From: Psychrobacter sp. Choline-02u-9
Lineage (GTDB): Bacteria > Pseudomonadota > Gammaproteobacteria > Pseudomonadales > Moraxellaceae
Assembly: GCF_002836505.1 (NCBI RefSeq)
Contig: NZ_PJBF01000055.1
Span: 1 to 64,000 of the forward strand
Reading direction: 5' to 3'
DNA length: 64,000 bases
Shown here: piece by piece, positions 19,420 through 28,611 of the stretch
Position numbering within the stretch: the first letter of the stretch is position 1
Layout: each line of letters begins with the position of its first letter
Notes under the pieces: model-generated
Databases searched by the model: none
Told to the model about the DNA's origin: nothing
The model's input: only the letters and a program-made list of their open reading frames with translations
Made by a program: the position numbers and the translations under genes

Positions 19420-22400
19420 ATGTTCACTATTATTCAGTCGCACCGTACCGAAAACCTCGTTGATCAATTGCTCGTACAATATCAGTCCAAGGATCAGCCT
19501 GTTTTTGAGCCTTTTATTGTCATTGTACCGTCAATGGTATTGGGAGATTGGTTGGATAAAACTATTGCTAGCCGTGCTGGTATTAGTACCTTGGTGCGTA
19601 CTAAATTTTGGGGTCAGTATCAATGGACACTGATGCAAGATGTATTGACCCGCCATAATGCATACTTACTGGCGCAAAACCCTGAAGCGACAACTCTAAA
19701 CGTGCCGGAAGTGGCGGTGTTATCACCGACAGTAATGCAGTGGCGATTGTTTGGTTATTTGACTTACTATCAGGAGTCGATTGTTGCAGATGAAAAGCAT
19801 CCAGTTCATCCGTTGCTAGCGTCTTTGATTGATGACCCACAGGCAACTGCTCAACAAGACAGTTTACAACAGGATAAGGCACAACAAGATGCCCGTATTT
19901 GGCAGCTGGCAAGCGATTTGGCTAGGGTGTTTAACCGCTATTTGACTCACCGTGAGGATTGGTTGGCATTATGGTCGCAAAACAAGCCGTTGAGCGTAAG
20001 TGAGTTGATAGCAGATAAAGACGCCTTATCCCTACGCTTTGATAAGTATGCGCGCGGCACGCCTGAGTGGTTGGTCGAGCATTATGTTGAGTTGGAAGTT
20101 GCCCAACGATTCTTGTGGTCGCATTTGTTTGCCGATGTTCATCTACACCGTGTGGCACTGGAGCGTGCGTTTTGGTCAGCTTTAAAAGGCAACAAGGCGA
20201 ATGAGCGCGATCAGTTACCCAAAGTATTACGTATATTTACCATCCAGCAACTGCCACAGACCGAGTTAGACTTTCTACAGAGTCTGTCGCAATACATGAA
20301 TATCACGCTATTGCATTACAATCCATCAAAGCTGTTTTGGGCAGATATCGTTGATAAATCATGGTTACAACGCCAGCAGATTATCAACCCTGAGAGTGTG
20401 TTTTTGCGTGATTACGGTCACAGTTTGCTATCGCGTCTCGGTAAGCAGTCGCGCGATGCGTTTGCGATGCTTGCCAATTTATCAGGTAATGAGCAATACG
20501 ACGATGCGCTAGTCGAATGGCAAGATAACTTTGATAAGGGTGTAGATAATGTGCTCGGTCATTACGATTATGAAAGCATAGATGCTGCTGATGACGCTGT
20601 CAGTACTCAAGATACGCAAGGTAACCTAAGCTTATTAAAACGTTTGCAAAATGACGTATTGATGCTTGATGAGCAATCTACTCAGCAAGCAACGGCTGCT
20701 ACAGTCTCACAAGCAGTAAGCAAGCAACTAGAGCCGAGCTTTGATGAAGATAAGCCAGAAACGGCTTGGTATGAAGATGAAGCGTTAGAGAACAAGCGTT
20801 TTGAGAAAGACCGTTTTTGGGCAATCTCTTCCCAAGATAATAGCCTAAGCATTCATTCGTGTCATAGTTTGCAGCGTCAGCTTGAAGTGCTGCGTATTAT
20901 GATTGGTCGTTGGCTGAATGAACCTATCAAACTAGGTGAAAAGAAACGCCATATCTCCGACATTGTTGTGCTGCTACCTGATGTTGAACGTCATCATGCA
21001 TTGATTGGCTCTATCTTCGTCAATGGTAAGGGTCAAGACGGCTTGACTTTGCCTGCTAAAGTGACTGGTGTTGTTGATGCCGACATTCGCCAGTTATGGG
21101 AAGCCATTATCGGTTTTTACAAACTATTGGGTAGTCATAGCGCTCGTTTTGAAGCAGCTGAAGTCTTAGACTGGCTCATGTTACCGCCATTGTTTGAAAG
21201 CTTTGGACTGACTCATGAGCAAATGAGCCGTGGCTGTGATTTATTGGTAGAGGCGGGCTTTATTCGCGGTTTTGACGAGCTGCATCTTAAGCAAACTTTA
21301 GACAGCAATGATTACGACTATCGCTTTAGCTTTGCACAGGCATTAGACAGATTAACTTTAGGTCTGGTCATGCCAGAGGCTGAGTTGAGCGACTGCTTAT
21401 ATGATCTAAATGGCGATGAATGGCCAAGCACTGCGTTACCAGAAATGACCTTGCCGTTACCACAAGTGAGCCTAAATGATGCGCTGATTGTTGAAGCGCT
21501 TTGCCGTATTTATACTGGCTTGGTTGCACGACGTGATGATCATACACAAAAAATGAAAGCGGAAGATTGGCTCGATCAGATTGAGACACAAGTTATCCAT
21601 CGCTACTTTGGCGATGTGGATCAAACACGTACCATGCGCGCCATTTACAACGCGATGAATGGCTTTAAATCAAGTCTGCGAGCCAATCGTCACTATAGGC
21701 AGTACGCTAGTGGTGATGTCGACAACAGAGAAGTGGAGCAAAGGCTGGCAGGTGTGGAGCAATTGCCGCTCAAGCTGAGCTTTATGCTAGACAGTATCGA
21801 AAACGAGCTTGAAAGTCAGCAAGTCAGTGCGGAGCCGACGGGGGTGATTACCTTTGGTCGATTCGGTGCACTAAGAAACGTGCCGTTTGAGCTGGTGGTG
21901 ATGCTCAATATGGATCTCTCTGAGTTTCCTGGGCGTGACCGAGATAACCGCTATGATTTGATGAAAGCGACCAATGCACGCCGCGGTGACAGAGTCAGTG
22001 AAGATGATGACAACGGCGCATTTTTAGATGCGCTACTGTGTGCGCGCAGTGCTTGCTGGATGTTCTACAACGGCCAAAGCTTGACGGACACCCATGAGCA
22101 TTTGCCAGCCAACCCAGTGAGCGAGCTATTGCAGTTTTTGCAAGGCGAGGTGCAATGGCAGGTGAACTCGCTTGAGACATTACCCGAGAATATTGATCCC
22201 ACCACCGAGAGTCTCAAGCGCTATTTGCCTAAATTGATTAAACAGTGGTTGGTGACTGAACATCCTGCACTACCTTTTCATGAGAGTCTGTTTGAAACGG
22301 CAATCGAAGGCATTGATGTTTTTGAGCAAGCGTCTCCTGATATTGATAACAATGCTAATGCCAACGTTAATCCCAACATTAATATCAATGCTCAGGATTC

Positions 22401-23928
22401 TAGCCCTGTCGATATGATTGATGAGTTGGATACTTTATTAAATATAGCCATGCGCAAAACCAAACTGGCTCAGAAAAAGCAGTTTCCGCCTGCGCCGCTT
22501 TGGCAAGCGGTGTTTGACACATTAAAAGGTCGAGTATCTAGTGAGCATAAAGAGTTGGTGGGCTTACCTACGAAGGCGCAGTATGAGTCAATCGCTCAGG
22601 TGTTGGGTCAAGGCTTAGGCCAGCTAGGGCAAGTAGACAATCAAACCTTGTCTGCATTGGTTGAACTGTTGGCGCTAGATACGGTTGTCGATACTAGCAA
22701 TGGCAATAACATGACAGAGGTGCTATCTGATAGCATATTTAACATCGGAGAGATAGATATTGAAGGGGCATTGGCTTACCAAGTGCGCCATCCTGCCAAA
22801 GCATTCTTACGGTCTCAAAAGGTGCATGTGGTACAAGGTGAAGAAGCATTGTCGCAGCAAGAGCCGCTATTCTTAGACAGTTTAACTACCTATCAAATCA
22901 AAGATCATTTGATTAAACAGTTGGTTACTGATGAGAATAAGAAAAATGATAGTAATGCAGCGGCTGAAACCACCACTCCAATTCTGATGTATCAAAAAAT
23001 TATGCCCGCTGGTGTCGCTCGCCAAACCACGCTACCCAAACAACAAAAGAAGCTACAACAGCAATGTTTAGAGTTTAAAGAGCAGTTAATGGCTAATGGT
23101 TTTGACGAAAGCAGTATTCTCAACGAGAGTACGGCAGATATCAGCAGTGTATTACAGCTACTGACCCCAACCGCCGAATATCCTGTTCAGATAGAGCTAA
23201 AAAATATACTGAATAACACTGATAATAATTCAAAAGACCAGACAGATATAGAGGGTATAGAAACACTGCTTAAGCTGTTGCCGAAAATCATTAAGATCAA
23301 AGGCTCAGTACCAATATTAGCCCCCATATCAATTATTCAGGCGGGCGTGCCTTATGCTAAGCAATCACCCAAGCAGTGGTTAAACATATTGCCCAATTCT
23401 GCCAATCCTAGGCATTTACTCAAGTTTTGGTTGTCACATTTGTATTGGCAAGTGGCCAGACGTACCACTGCCGAGCAAGTGGTATTAAATGATGGCGTGA
23501 GTATTTGGCGCTTTAATAAGGCCAGCTCACAAGTTGGTAACTATAAAGATGTAATCGCATTTAAGTTAAGTCCGATTATGTATGAAGACGCAGTCATTGA
23601 GTTGATAAAATGGGCTGTTTTTGGCAAATTAACGGGTCAAGTGCCCATTACGTTATTACCAGAATATGCACTCAATTACCTTGATAAGTATCTAACCGCT
23701 GAAGAAGGTGACAGCAACCGCTACTGGCCAAAACGAGCCGACTTCTCAGACTGGTTAAGACCCAACTACAACTCAGATACGGTATACGATACTTGCTCGC
23801 AGCATGCTATTTGGCAGTACGTGCTACGTGACCAAGATGCATTCAAAGCGCTATCGGCAGCGTTGACTACATTAGCCCAGCCATTATACGCGCCGATGTT
23901 TAATGCGTTAACTAACTTAGATGGTTAG
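19420..23928 (+). CDS. recC: Exodeoxyribonuclease V, RecC subunit
   Basis: Subunit of the RecBCD helicase-nuclease that processes double-strand ends; RecC holds the complex together and in E. coli reads the Chi sequence on the 3' strand. The N-terminus FTIIQSHRTENLVDQLL and the VPSMVLGDWLDKTIAS segment match the inactive helicase-like domain; FGRFGALRNVPFELVVMLNM and FPGRDRDNRYDLM (about residues 810-850) are strongly family-like, and the C-terminal inactive nuclease-like domain follows. It has 1,502 residues against about 1,120 in E. coli. The excess is in hydrophilic inserts such as the Asn-rich stretch near residue 970-990. I start at ATG 19420, not the TTG at 19414. It is first of three genes; recB follows after 76 bp. 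Confidence 0.93.
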   Translation: MFTIIQSHRTENLVDQLLVQYQSKDQPVFEPFIVIVPSMVLGDWLDKTIASRAGISTLVRTKFWGQYQWTLMQDVLTRHNAYLLAQNPEATTLNVPEVAVLSPTVMQWRLFGYLTYYQESIVADEKHPVHPLLASLIDDPQATAQQDSLQQDKAQQDARIWQLASDLARVFNRYLTHREDWLALWSQNKPLSVSELIADKDALSLRFDKYARGTPEWLVEHYVELEVAQRFLWSHLFADVHLHRVALERAFWSALKGNKANERDQLPKVLRIFTIQQLPQTELDFLQSLSQYMNITLLHYNPSKLFWADIVDKSWLQRQQIINPESVFLRDYGHSLLSRLGKQSRDAFAMLANLSGNEQYDDALVEWQDNFDKGVDNVLGHYDYESIDAADDAVSTQDTQGNLSLLKRLQNDVLMLDEQSTQQATAATVSQAVSKQLEPSFDEDKPETAWYEDEALENKRFEKDRFWAISSQDNSLSIHSCHSLQRQLEVLRIMIGRWLNEPIKLGEKKRHISDIVVLLPDVERHHALIGSIFVNGKGQDGLTLPAKVTGVVDADIRQLWEAIIGFYKLLGSHSARFEAAEVLDWLMLPPLFESFGLTHEQMSRGCDLLVEAGFIRGFDELHLKQTLDSNDYDYRFSFAQALDRLTLGLVMPEAELSDCLYDLNGDEWPSTALPEMTLPLPQVSLNDALIVEALCRIYTGLVARRDDHTQKMKAEDWLDQIETQVIHRYFGDVDQTRTMRAIYNAMNGFKSSLRANRHYRQYASGDVDNREVEQRLAGVEQLPLKLSFMLDSIENELESQQVSAEPTGVITFGRFGALRNVPFELVVMLNMDLSEFPGRDRDNRYDLMKATNARRGDRVSEDDDNGAFLDALLCARSACWMFYNGQSLTDTHEHLPANPVSELLQFLQGEVQWQVNSLETLPENIDPTTESLKRYLPKLIKQWLVTEHPALPFHESLFETAIEGIDVFEQASPDIDNNANANVNPNININAQDSSPVDMIDELDTLLNIAMRKTKLAQKKQFPPAPLWQAVFDTLKGRVSSEHKELVGLPTKAQYESIAQVLGQGLGQLGQVDNQTLSALVELLALDTVVDTSNGNNMTEVLSDSIFNIGEIDIEGALAYQVRHPAKAFLRSQKVHVVQGEEALSQQEPLFLDSLTTYQIKDHLIKQLVTDENKKNDSNAAAETTTPILMYQKIMPAGVARQTTLPKQQKKLQQQCLEFKEQLMANGFDESSILNESTADISSVLQLLTPTAEYPVQIELKNILNNTDNNSKDQTDIEGIETLLKLLPKIIKIKGSVPILAPISIIQAGVPYAKQSPKQWLNILPNSANPRHLLKFWLSHLYWQVARRTTAEQVVLNDGVSIWRFNKASSQVGNYKDVIAFKLSPIMYEDAVIELIKWAVFGKLTGQVPITLLPEYALNYLDKYLTAEEGDSNRYWPKRADFSDWLRPNYNSDTVYDTCSQHAIWQYVLRDQDAFKALSAALTTLAQPLYAPMFNALTNLDG

Positions 23929-24004
23929 CCCGTTATCTAGAACAGCCTCTAATTAGTTTTTGCTATTTTGTTTTGATAAATAATAATTAAAAGTATGCGC
24001 CCAT

Positions 24005-27000
24005 ATGACAGACCTTAGCGATCCAACCAGTACCATTGACTTGTCTACACAACCGAATTTATTTGATGAATATTCAGATGAACTGACTTTATCTGCTGTG
24101 CCTGAGCGTAAAAATGATGTCATACCGGCAGTTGAGGTTGATCTAACGGGTAAACACCTGATTGAAGCCTCAGCGGGCACGGGCAAAACTTGGACGTTGA
24201 CCGGTATCGTGCTGCGCCTACTGATCGAAGCGCGACGTGCACCAGAGCAAATCATTGCCACGACTTTTACACGAGCTGCCGCTGCCGAAATGCGTCAGCG
24301 TATCCACGATCGTTTGGTAGATTTCTATCAGTTATTACAATGGATTAATAGCCTAAGTGCTGATATTAGCAATAAAGAGAGTCTCTATCCCAACATACTG
24401 CAAGTTATGCCTGAGGGTAATAAAGACGCACAAGCAGACAGTAATTCAGACGCAAACATTGAGACAGGCATTAACGACTTAAATCAAGACCTTGCTGCTG
24501 ATAAGCAAGCGGTGACTGAGCAACGTAAACAAGCAAAGAAAGATCGTGAAGATTGGCTGGTTAATCTGGCCAAATATGTGCGCTTAGATGGCATCATGCA
24601 AGATCCTATTAACTTGCATCTTGTCGGTTATTTGCTAGATCACGTGTACAGTTACCCAATGGCTGAAGCTATCAGACGTACCGCACTGGTACTCACTACA
24701 TTGGATAAGCTGTTTGTAGGTACGCTCGATAGTTTGGCGCAAAAATGGTTGACGGAGTACAGTAGCGAGACTGGTCACCAGCAGGGCATGGGGATTATTG
24801 AAGACAGCAGTATTGAACAAGTTACCGATAGCATTGTTCATGATGAGCTGCGTCAGTTTCAGAGCCGATTATACTATGAGCAGCCTAAACTTTACGCGCT
24901 AATGGATCAGCAAGGCAAACTGTCTGCAGTGGGCGATCATAAGAAATATGTAACGCGCTCGCTTAATTTTATCTCTGCGCCGATTGATGAAATAAGACTT
25001 GATAAAAGCTTTGACTTTGATGCATACGAAAAGCTAATCAATGAGTTCTCTCAGTTAGATTTAGCTGATATCCAGCCTTATTTAAATCCTGATTATAGAA
25101 AGTCTCAAGGATTCCGTGGTGGTTCTAATTTAACCAAACAGTTTGATGCCATTATCGAGGTGCATCAAAAGATATCGGAATATCAGCTGACATTTAATAG
25201 CTATTTGAATGAGAGCGAAAACAAGATTTTGACATCATTGCAAGATTCTAGATATCCCGATGAAGATGGCAAAATTAAGAACTTTAATAAGAATAAAGAA
25301 AAAGAGCATCAGACACTTTTTGAGCTAGAGACCATTAGTAAGTTAATGGCTCTCTTAGACATGCTTGATAGTGTGAATCAGCATATTTTGTTGGTATTAG
25401 CCAATCTTAACCGTCATATTGTGTTAGCTGTACGTAGTAGGCTGCCAGTTATTTTAGAAGAGCGTGGCGAAACGACCTTTAGTTTGCAGATGGTACGCTT
25501 AAACCAAGCATTAACTGGTCGGCAAGGAGACAAGCTGGCGCGTTATATTCGTCATCACTATCCTGTGGCATTGATTGACGAGTCGCAAGATATCAATGGC
25601 GAGCAAGCCACTATGATTGAAAGTATTTATTTGCCAAAGAGTAAACGTAAACAGTCGGACAGTGATAAACAGGCAACTACTAAGAAAGCCAGTCATGAGT
25701 TTCTGCTATTGGTTGGTGATCCCAAACAGGCTATTTATGGGTTTCGTGGTGGCGATGTAGCCAACTATAACTACATGAAAGCCCAGTTTGATAAAAGCGC
25801 CCTTTGGACACTAGATATCAACCGCCGTTCGAATGCCGGTATGATTAACGCATTGAACTATTGGTTTGGTATGGCTGATGCAACAACTGCTGAGAACAAA
25901 CTGTCGCAGCTAGGTACTGGTATTCATTATCAACATATCAAAGCAGCAAAGCCGGAATATGAGCTGTCTTGGTTTAATGCGTCAAATAGTCTGGATGATG
26001 TACTGGTGACAGAGGTGCTTTCTGATCAGCCCGTGAGCTTATTGCACCTGCCTTATGACAAGGACAAAGAGTTTGATTACGATGAGCATGAAATAACAGC
26101 TCGCCATATAGCCACTTTACTCAGTAGTGGTCAGACACTTAAAGGTAAGCCGATTCAGCCCAGTGATATTGGGGTGCTGGCACGTGCTAAAAAAGATCTG
26201 AAAAGGGTCGAAGATGAGCTGGTAAAACTTAATGTGCCGACCTTGACTACCAGTGATGTTAGCATCTTTGAGACTATTATGGCAGAAGATGTGGCGGCGC
26301 TACTAAGTGCCATGCTATACCCGTATCGTCATGACATGATTAATCGGGTGTTGACCAGTCACCTATATGGACTGAGTATCAAAAACATCAAAGCCATGAT
26401 GACGGATCATGAGTCAGGTATTACCGAGGGTAGCAGTACACCAAGCGCCCGTTCAAATAAGTCTAATTCGAAAGAATTCTCAGCGAATGAAGCTGCTGAT
26501 ACTAAGAAAAGCTATCAAGACTTTATTACCTATCTAAAAGAAGGGGCACAGCGTTGGCAGCACTTTGGCATCTTATCAGCGCTACATTATTTATTAGATA
26601 AAAGCCCTGTGCAGCCGCAAGGCGTTTGGCAGGCCCTAGCTGCTCATCCAGAAGGTGACCGTCATATCATGGACTTGCGTCATGTAATGGACATCTTGGC
26701 GCAGTATGGCTTAGGAATGGGTGAGTATGAGTTGTTGGCGTGGTTCAGACAGCAGATAGATACAGCACCCAACAGTGATTGGGCTAAGCAATATCCGCTA
26801 CCGACAGAGTCTGGCGTGCAACTGATGACCATTCATAAGTCAAAAGGGCTTGAGTTCCCTATTGTCTATGTATTGGGAATGGGTGATGCCAGTAGGAAGT
26901 CTGGCAATAAGGAAGACTATGGGCTGTATCTATATAACGCGCAACAAGCGCCCTCAGCGCTAGTGCGGCAGTCGATAGAAGTACAGCAGTCGACAGATAA

Positions 27001-28537
27001 TCAATCGGGTAATCAGCGCCGCTTCTCACCATTGCAAGGCTCTACCACGGATGAGGGTTACTACACCGATATCGAAACACAAGAAGGTTTTGATGAGATA
27101 AGACGGCTTGGCTATGTGGCATTTACTCGAGCCAGTGAGCAGCTTTATGTGGTGCTGCGAGATCCGAGTAACAAGACAGGGTTTGAGCTAAAGCCAGTGT
27201 TTTATTGGTTTGAATCGCCAGAAGCAAAGTTCGAGCTACCAGATAGGCTCAAAGGCATCGTAGGCATGCTCAGAGGTCATAAAGTTAATGAGTTTTATGA
27301 CAATAATTACGCAAGCAATGATGCTAACTCAGCAGGTATAAATGATAATGTTCAGATGACTGCTACCAAGTCAAATGCTCATAAGCCTACGACAGAGGCT
27401 ATTGAATACGCGCCCTTTGCCGAGGTTATGAAAACTAATTATTTTTATGGCTGGGCCAAGACCAGTTTTACCGCTCTGGCGCGTCAGCTAGATGAATCTA
27501 CACAAGCAATGGCGATAGTGGATGAGCGTATTGATGATGCGATAGACATCGATATGACAGAGTCTTCTGTTTCAGACATCTCTTTACTTAATAACGACGA
27601 GTCTAGCAAACAAGACAGTGAACTAAGCCTCAAGTCAGAAGATGATATCCGCTTTACCTTTGTAAAAGGTGCCAATGCCGGTACGTTTTTACATGAGATA
27701 TTTGAACAAATAGATTTCACCAATAAAGCCCAGTGGCCTCAGGTTATTGATAGAGCGATTAGTAGCTATCAGTTGCCGCTGATATATAGCAGTGCGGAAC
27801 AGCAGAGCCGCAGATCACAAGGCAAAAAACAAAGAAATAGTGATGGGTTTGATCTTGAGTCAATAGATACAACCAAGCATGAGGCATTAGTTAATTGGAT
27901 TGAAGAAGTGTTGAATGCGCCACTGTTGGCTTCCAATCAACCCTTGATTGCTCTTGATAAAGGTAAGCGATTTGCCGAGTTAGAGTTCAACATGGGATTG
28001 TCAGAGAATTTTAAAGCACAGGATATTAGTAAGCTTTTTCAACAGTATTTACCTGATGAGACAGATAAACACGTCACTCTAGTGCCACAAAATAAAGCGC
28101 ATCTGTATCGTTATTTGCGTGGTGAGATTGACTTGGTGTATGAGCATGCTGGCAAGTACTATGTGGTTGACTATAAGAGCAACTTTCTAGGAAATAGCCT
28201 AAGCGATTACAATGAAGATACGCTCAAAAAAGCAATGTCCAAGGCAGGGTACTGGCTACAAGCAGCAATCTATCAAGTAGCATTGCATCGGTTCCTTGCT
28301 ATGAGGATCAGTGATTATACGGGTAATGAAGATAAATATTTAGGCGCTGTAGAGTACGTATTTTTACGCGGTGTGTATGACCCGAATGCTCAGGCAGCTA
28401 CTATGCCTACATCGCAAGATAGGGTTCAGTCTAACCACGATAGCTTGAGTGATAAAAGTTGTTATGGGCTGGTTACTTGGGATATTCCTATCGACTTTAT
28501 TAAAGGTTTAGACGCACTATTTGGCCTGCCGGATTAA
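24005..28537 (+). CDS. recB: Exodeoxyribonuclease V, RecB subunit
   Basis: 1,510 residues (E. coli RecB is 1,180). It is the 3'-5' SF1A helicase and the only nuclease of RecBCD. The Walker A IEASAGTGKT is near residue 53-62, followed by TTFTRAAAAEMRQRI (motif Ia). LIDESQDINGEQ is motif II, where E. coli has DEFQDT. LVGDPKQAIYGFRGGD is motif III, MTIHKSKGLEFPIVYVLGM motif V and GYVAFTRASEQLYV motif VI. The C-terminal PD-(D/E)XK nuclease shows GEIDLVYE (about 1373) and VVDYKSN (about 1388-1394), so it looks catalytically intact. The extra length is mostly polar, low-conservation inserts. The start is an ATG with a weak ribosome site; recD follows after 74 bp. Confidence 0.95.
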   Translation: MTDLSDPTSTIDLSTQPNLFDEYSDELTLSAVPERKNDVIPAVEVDLTGKHLIEASAGTGKTWTLTGIVLRLLIEARRAPEQIIATTFTRAAAAEMRQRIHDRLVDFYQLLQWINSLSADISNKESLYPNILQVMPEGNKDAQADSNSDANIETGINDLNQDLAADKQAVTEQRKQAKKDREDWLVNLAKYVRLDGIMQDPINLHLVGYLLDHVYSYPMAEAIRRTALVLTTLDKLFVGTLDSLAQKWLTEYSSETGHQQGMGIIEDSSIEQVTDSIVHDELRQFQSRLYYEQPKLYALMDQQGKLSAVGDHKKYVTRSLNFISAPIDEIRLDKSFDFDAYEKLINEFSQLDLADIQPYLNPDYRKSQGFRGGSNLTKQFDAIIEVHQKISEYQLTFNSYLNESENKILTSLQDSRYPDEDGKIKNFNKNKEKEHQTLFELETISKLMALLDMLDSVNQHILLVLANLNRHIVLAVRSRLPVILEERGETTFSLQMVRLNQALTGRQGDKLARYIRHHYPVALIDESQDINGEQATMIESIYLPKSKRKQSDSDKQATTKKASHEFLLLVGDPKQAIYGFRGGDVANYNYMKAQFDKSALWTLDINRRSNAGMINALNYWFGMADATTAENKLSQLGTGIHYQHIKAAKPEYELSWFNASNSLDDVLVTEVLSDQPVSLLHLPYDKDKEFDYDEHEITARHIATLLSSGQTLKGKPIQPSDIGVLARAKKDLKRVEDELVKLNVPTLTTSDVSIFETIMAEDVAALLSAMLYPYRHDMINRVLTSHLYGLSIKNIKAMMTDHESGITEGSSTPSARSNKSNSKEFSANEAADTKKSYQDFITYLKEGAQRWQHFGILSALHYLLDKSPVQPQGVWQALAAHPEGDRHIMDLRHVMDILAQYGLGMGEYELLAWFRQQIDTAPNSDWAKQYPLPTESGVQLMTIHKSKGLEFPIVYVLGMGDASRKSGNKEDYGLYLYNAQQAPSALVRQSIEVQQSTDNQSGNQRRFSPLQGSTTDEGYYTDIETQEGFDEIRRLGYVAFTRASEQLYVVLRDPSNKTGFELKPVFYWFESPEAKFELPDRLKGIVGMLRGHKVNEFYDNNYASNDANSAGINDNVQMTATKSNAHKPTTEAIEYAPFAEVMKTNYFYGWAKTSFTALARQLDESTQAMAIVDERIDDAIDIDMTESSVSDISLLNNDESSKQDSELSLKSEDDIRFTFVKGANAGTFLHEIFEQIDFTNKAQWPQVIDRAISSYQLPLIYSSAEQQSRRSQGKKQRNSDGFDLESIDTTKHEALVNWIEEVLNAPLLASNQPLIALDKGKRFAELEFNMGLSENFKAQDISKLFQQYLPDETDKHVTLVPQNKAHLYRYLRGEIDLVYEHAGKYYVVDYKSNFLGNSLSDYNEDTLKKAMSKAGYWLQAAIYQVALHRFLAMRISDYTGNEDKYLGAVEYVFLRGVYDPNAQAATMPTSQDRVQSNHDSLSDKSCYGLVTWDIPIDFIKGLDALFGLPD

Positions 28538-28611
28538 TAAACCTTATATATCAACTAGATAGATAAAAATTGTTATAGCAGTTAATAAGATTAATAAGAG
28601 ATAAATATACG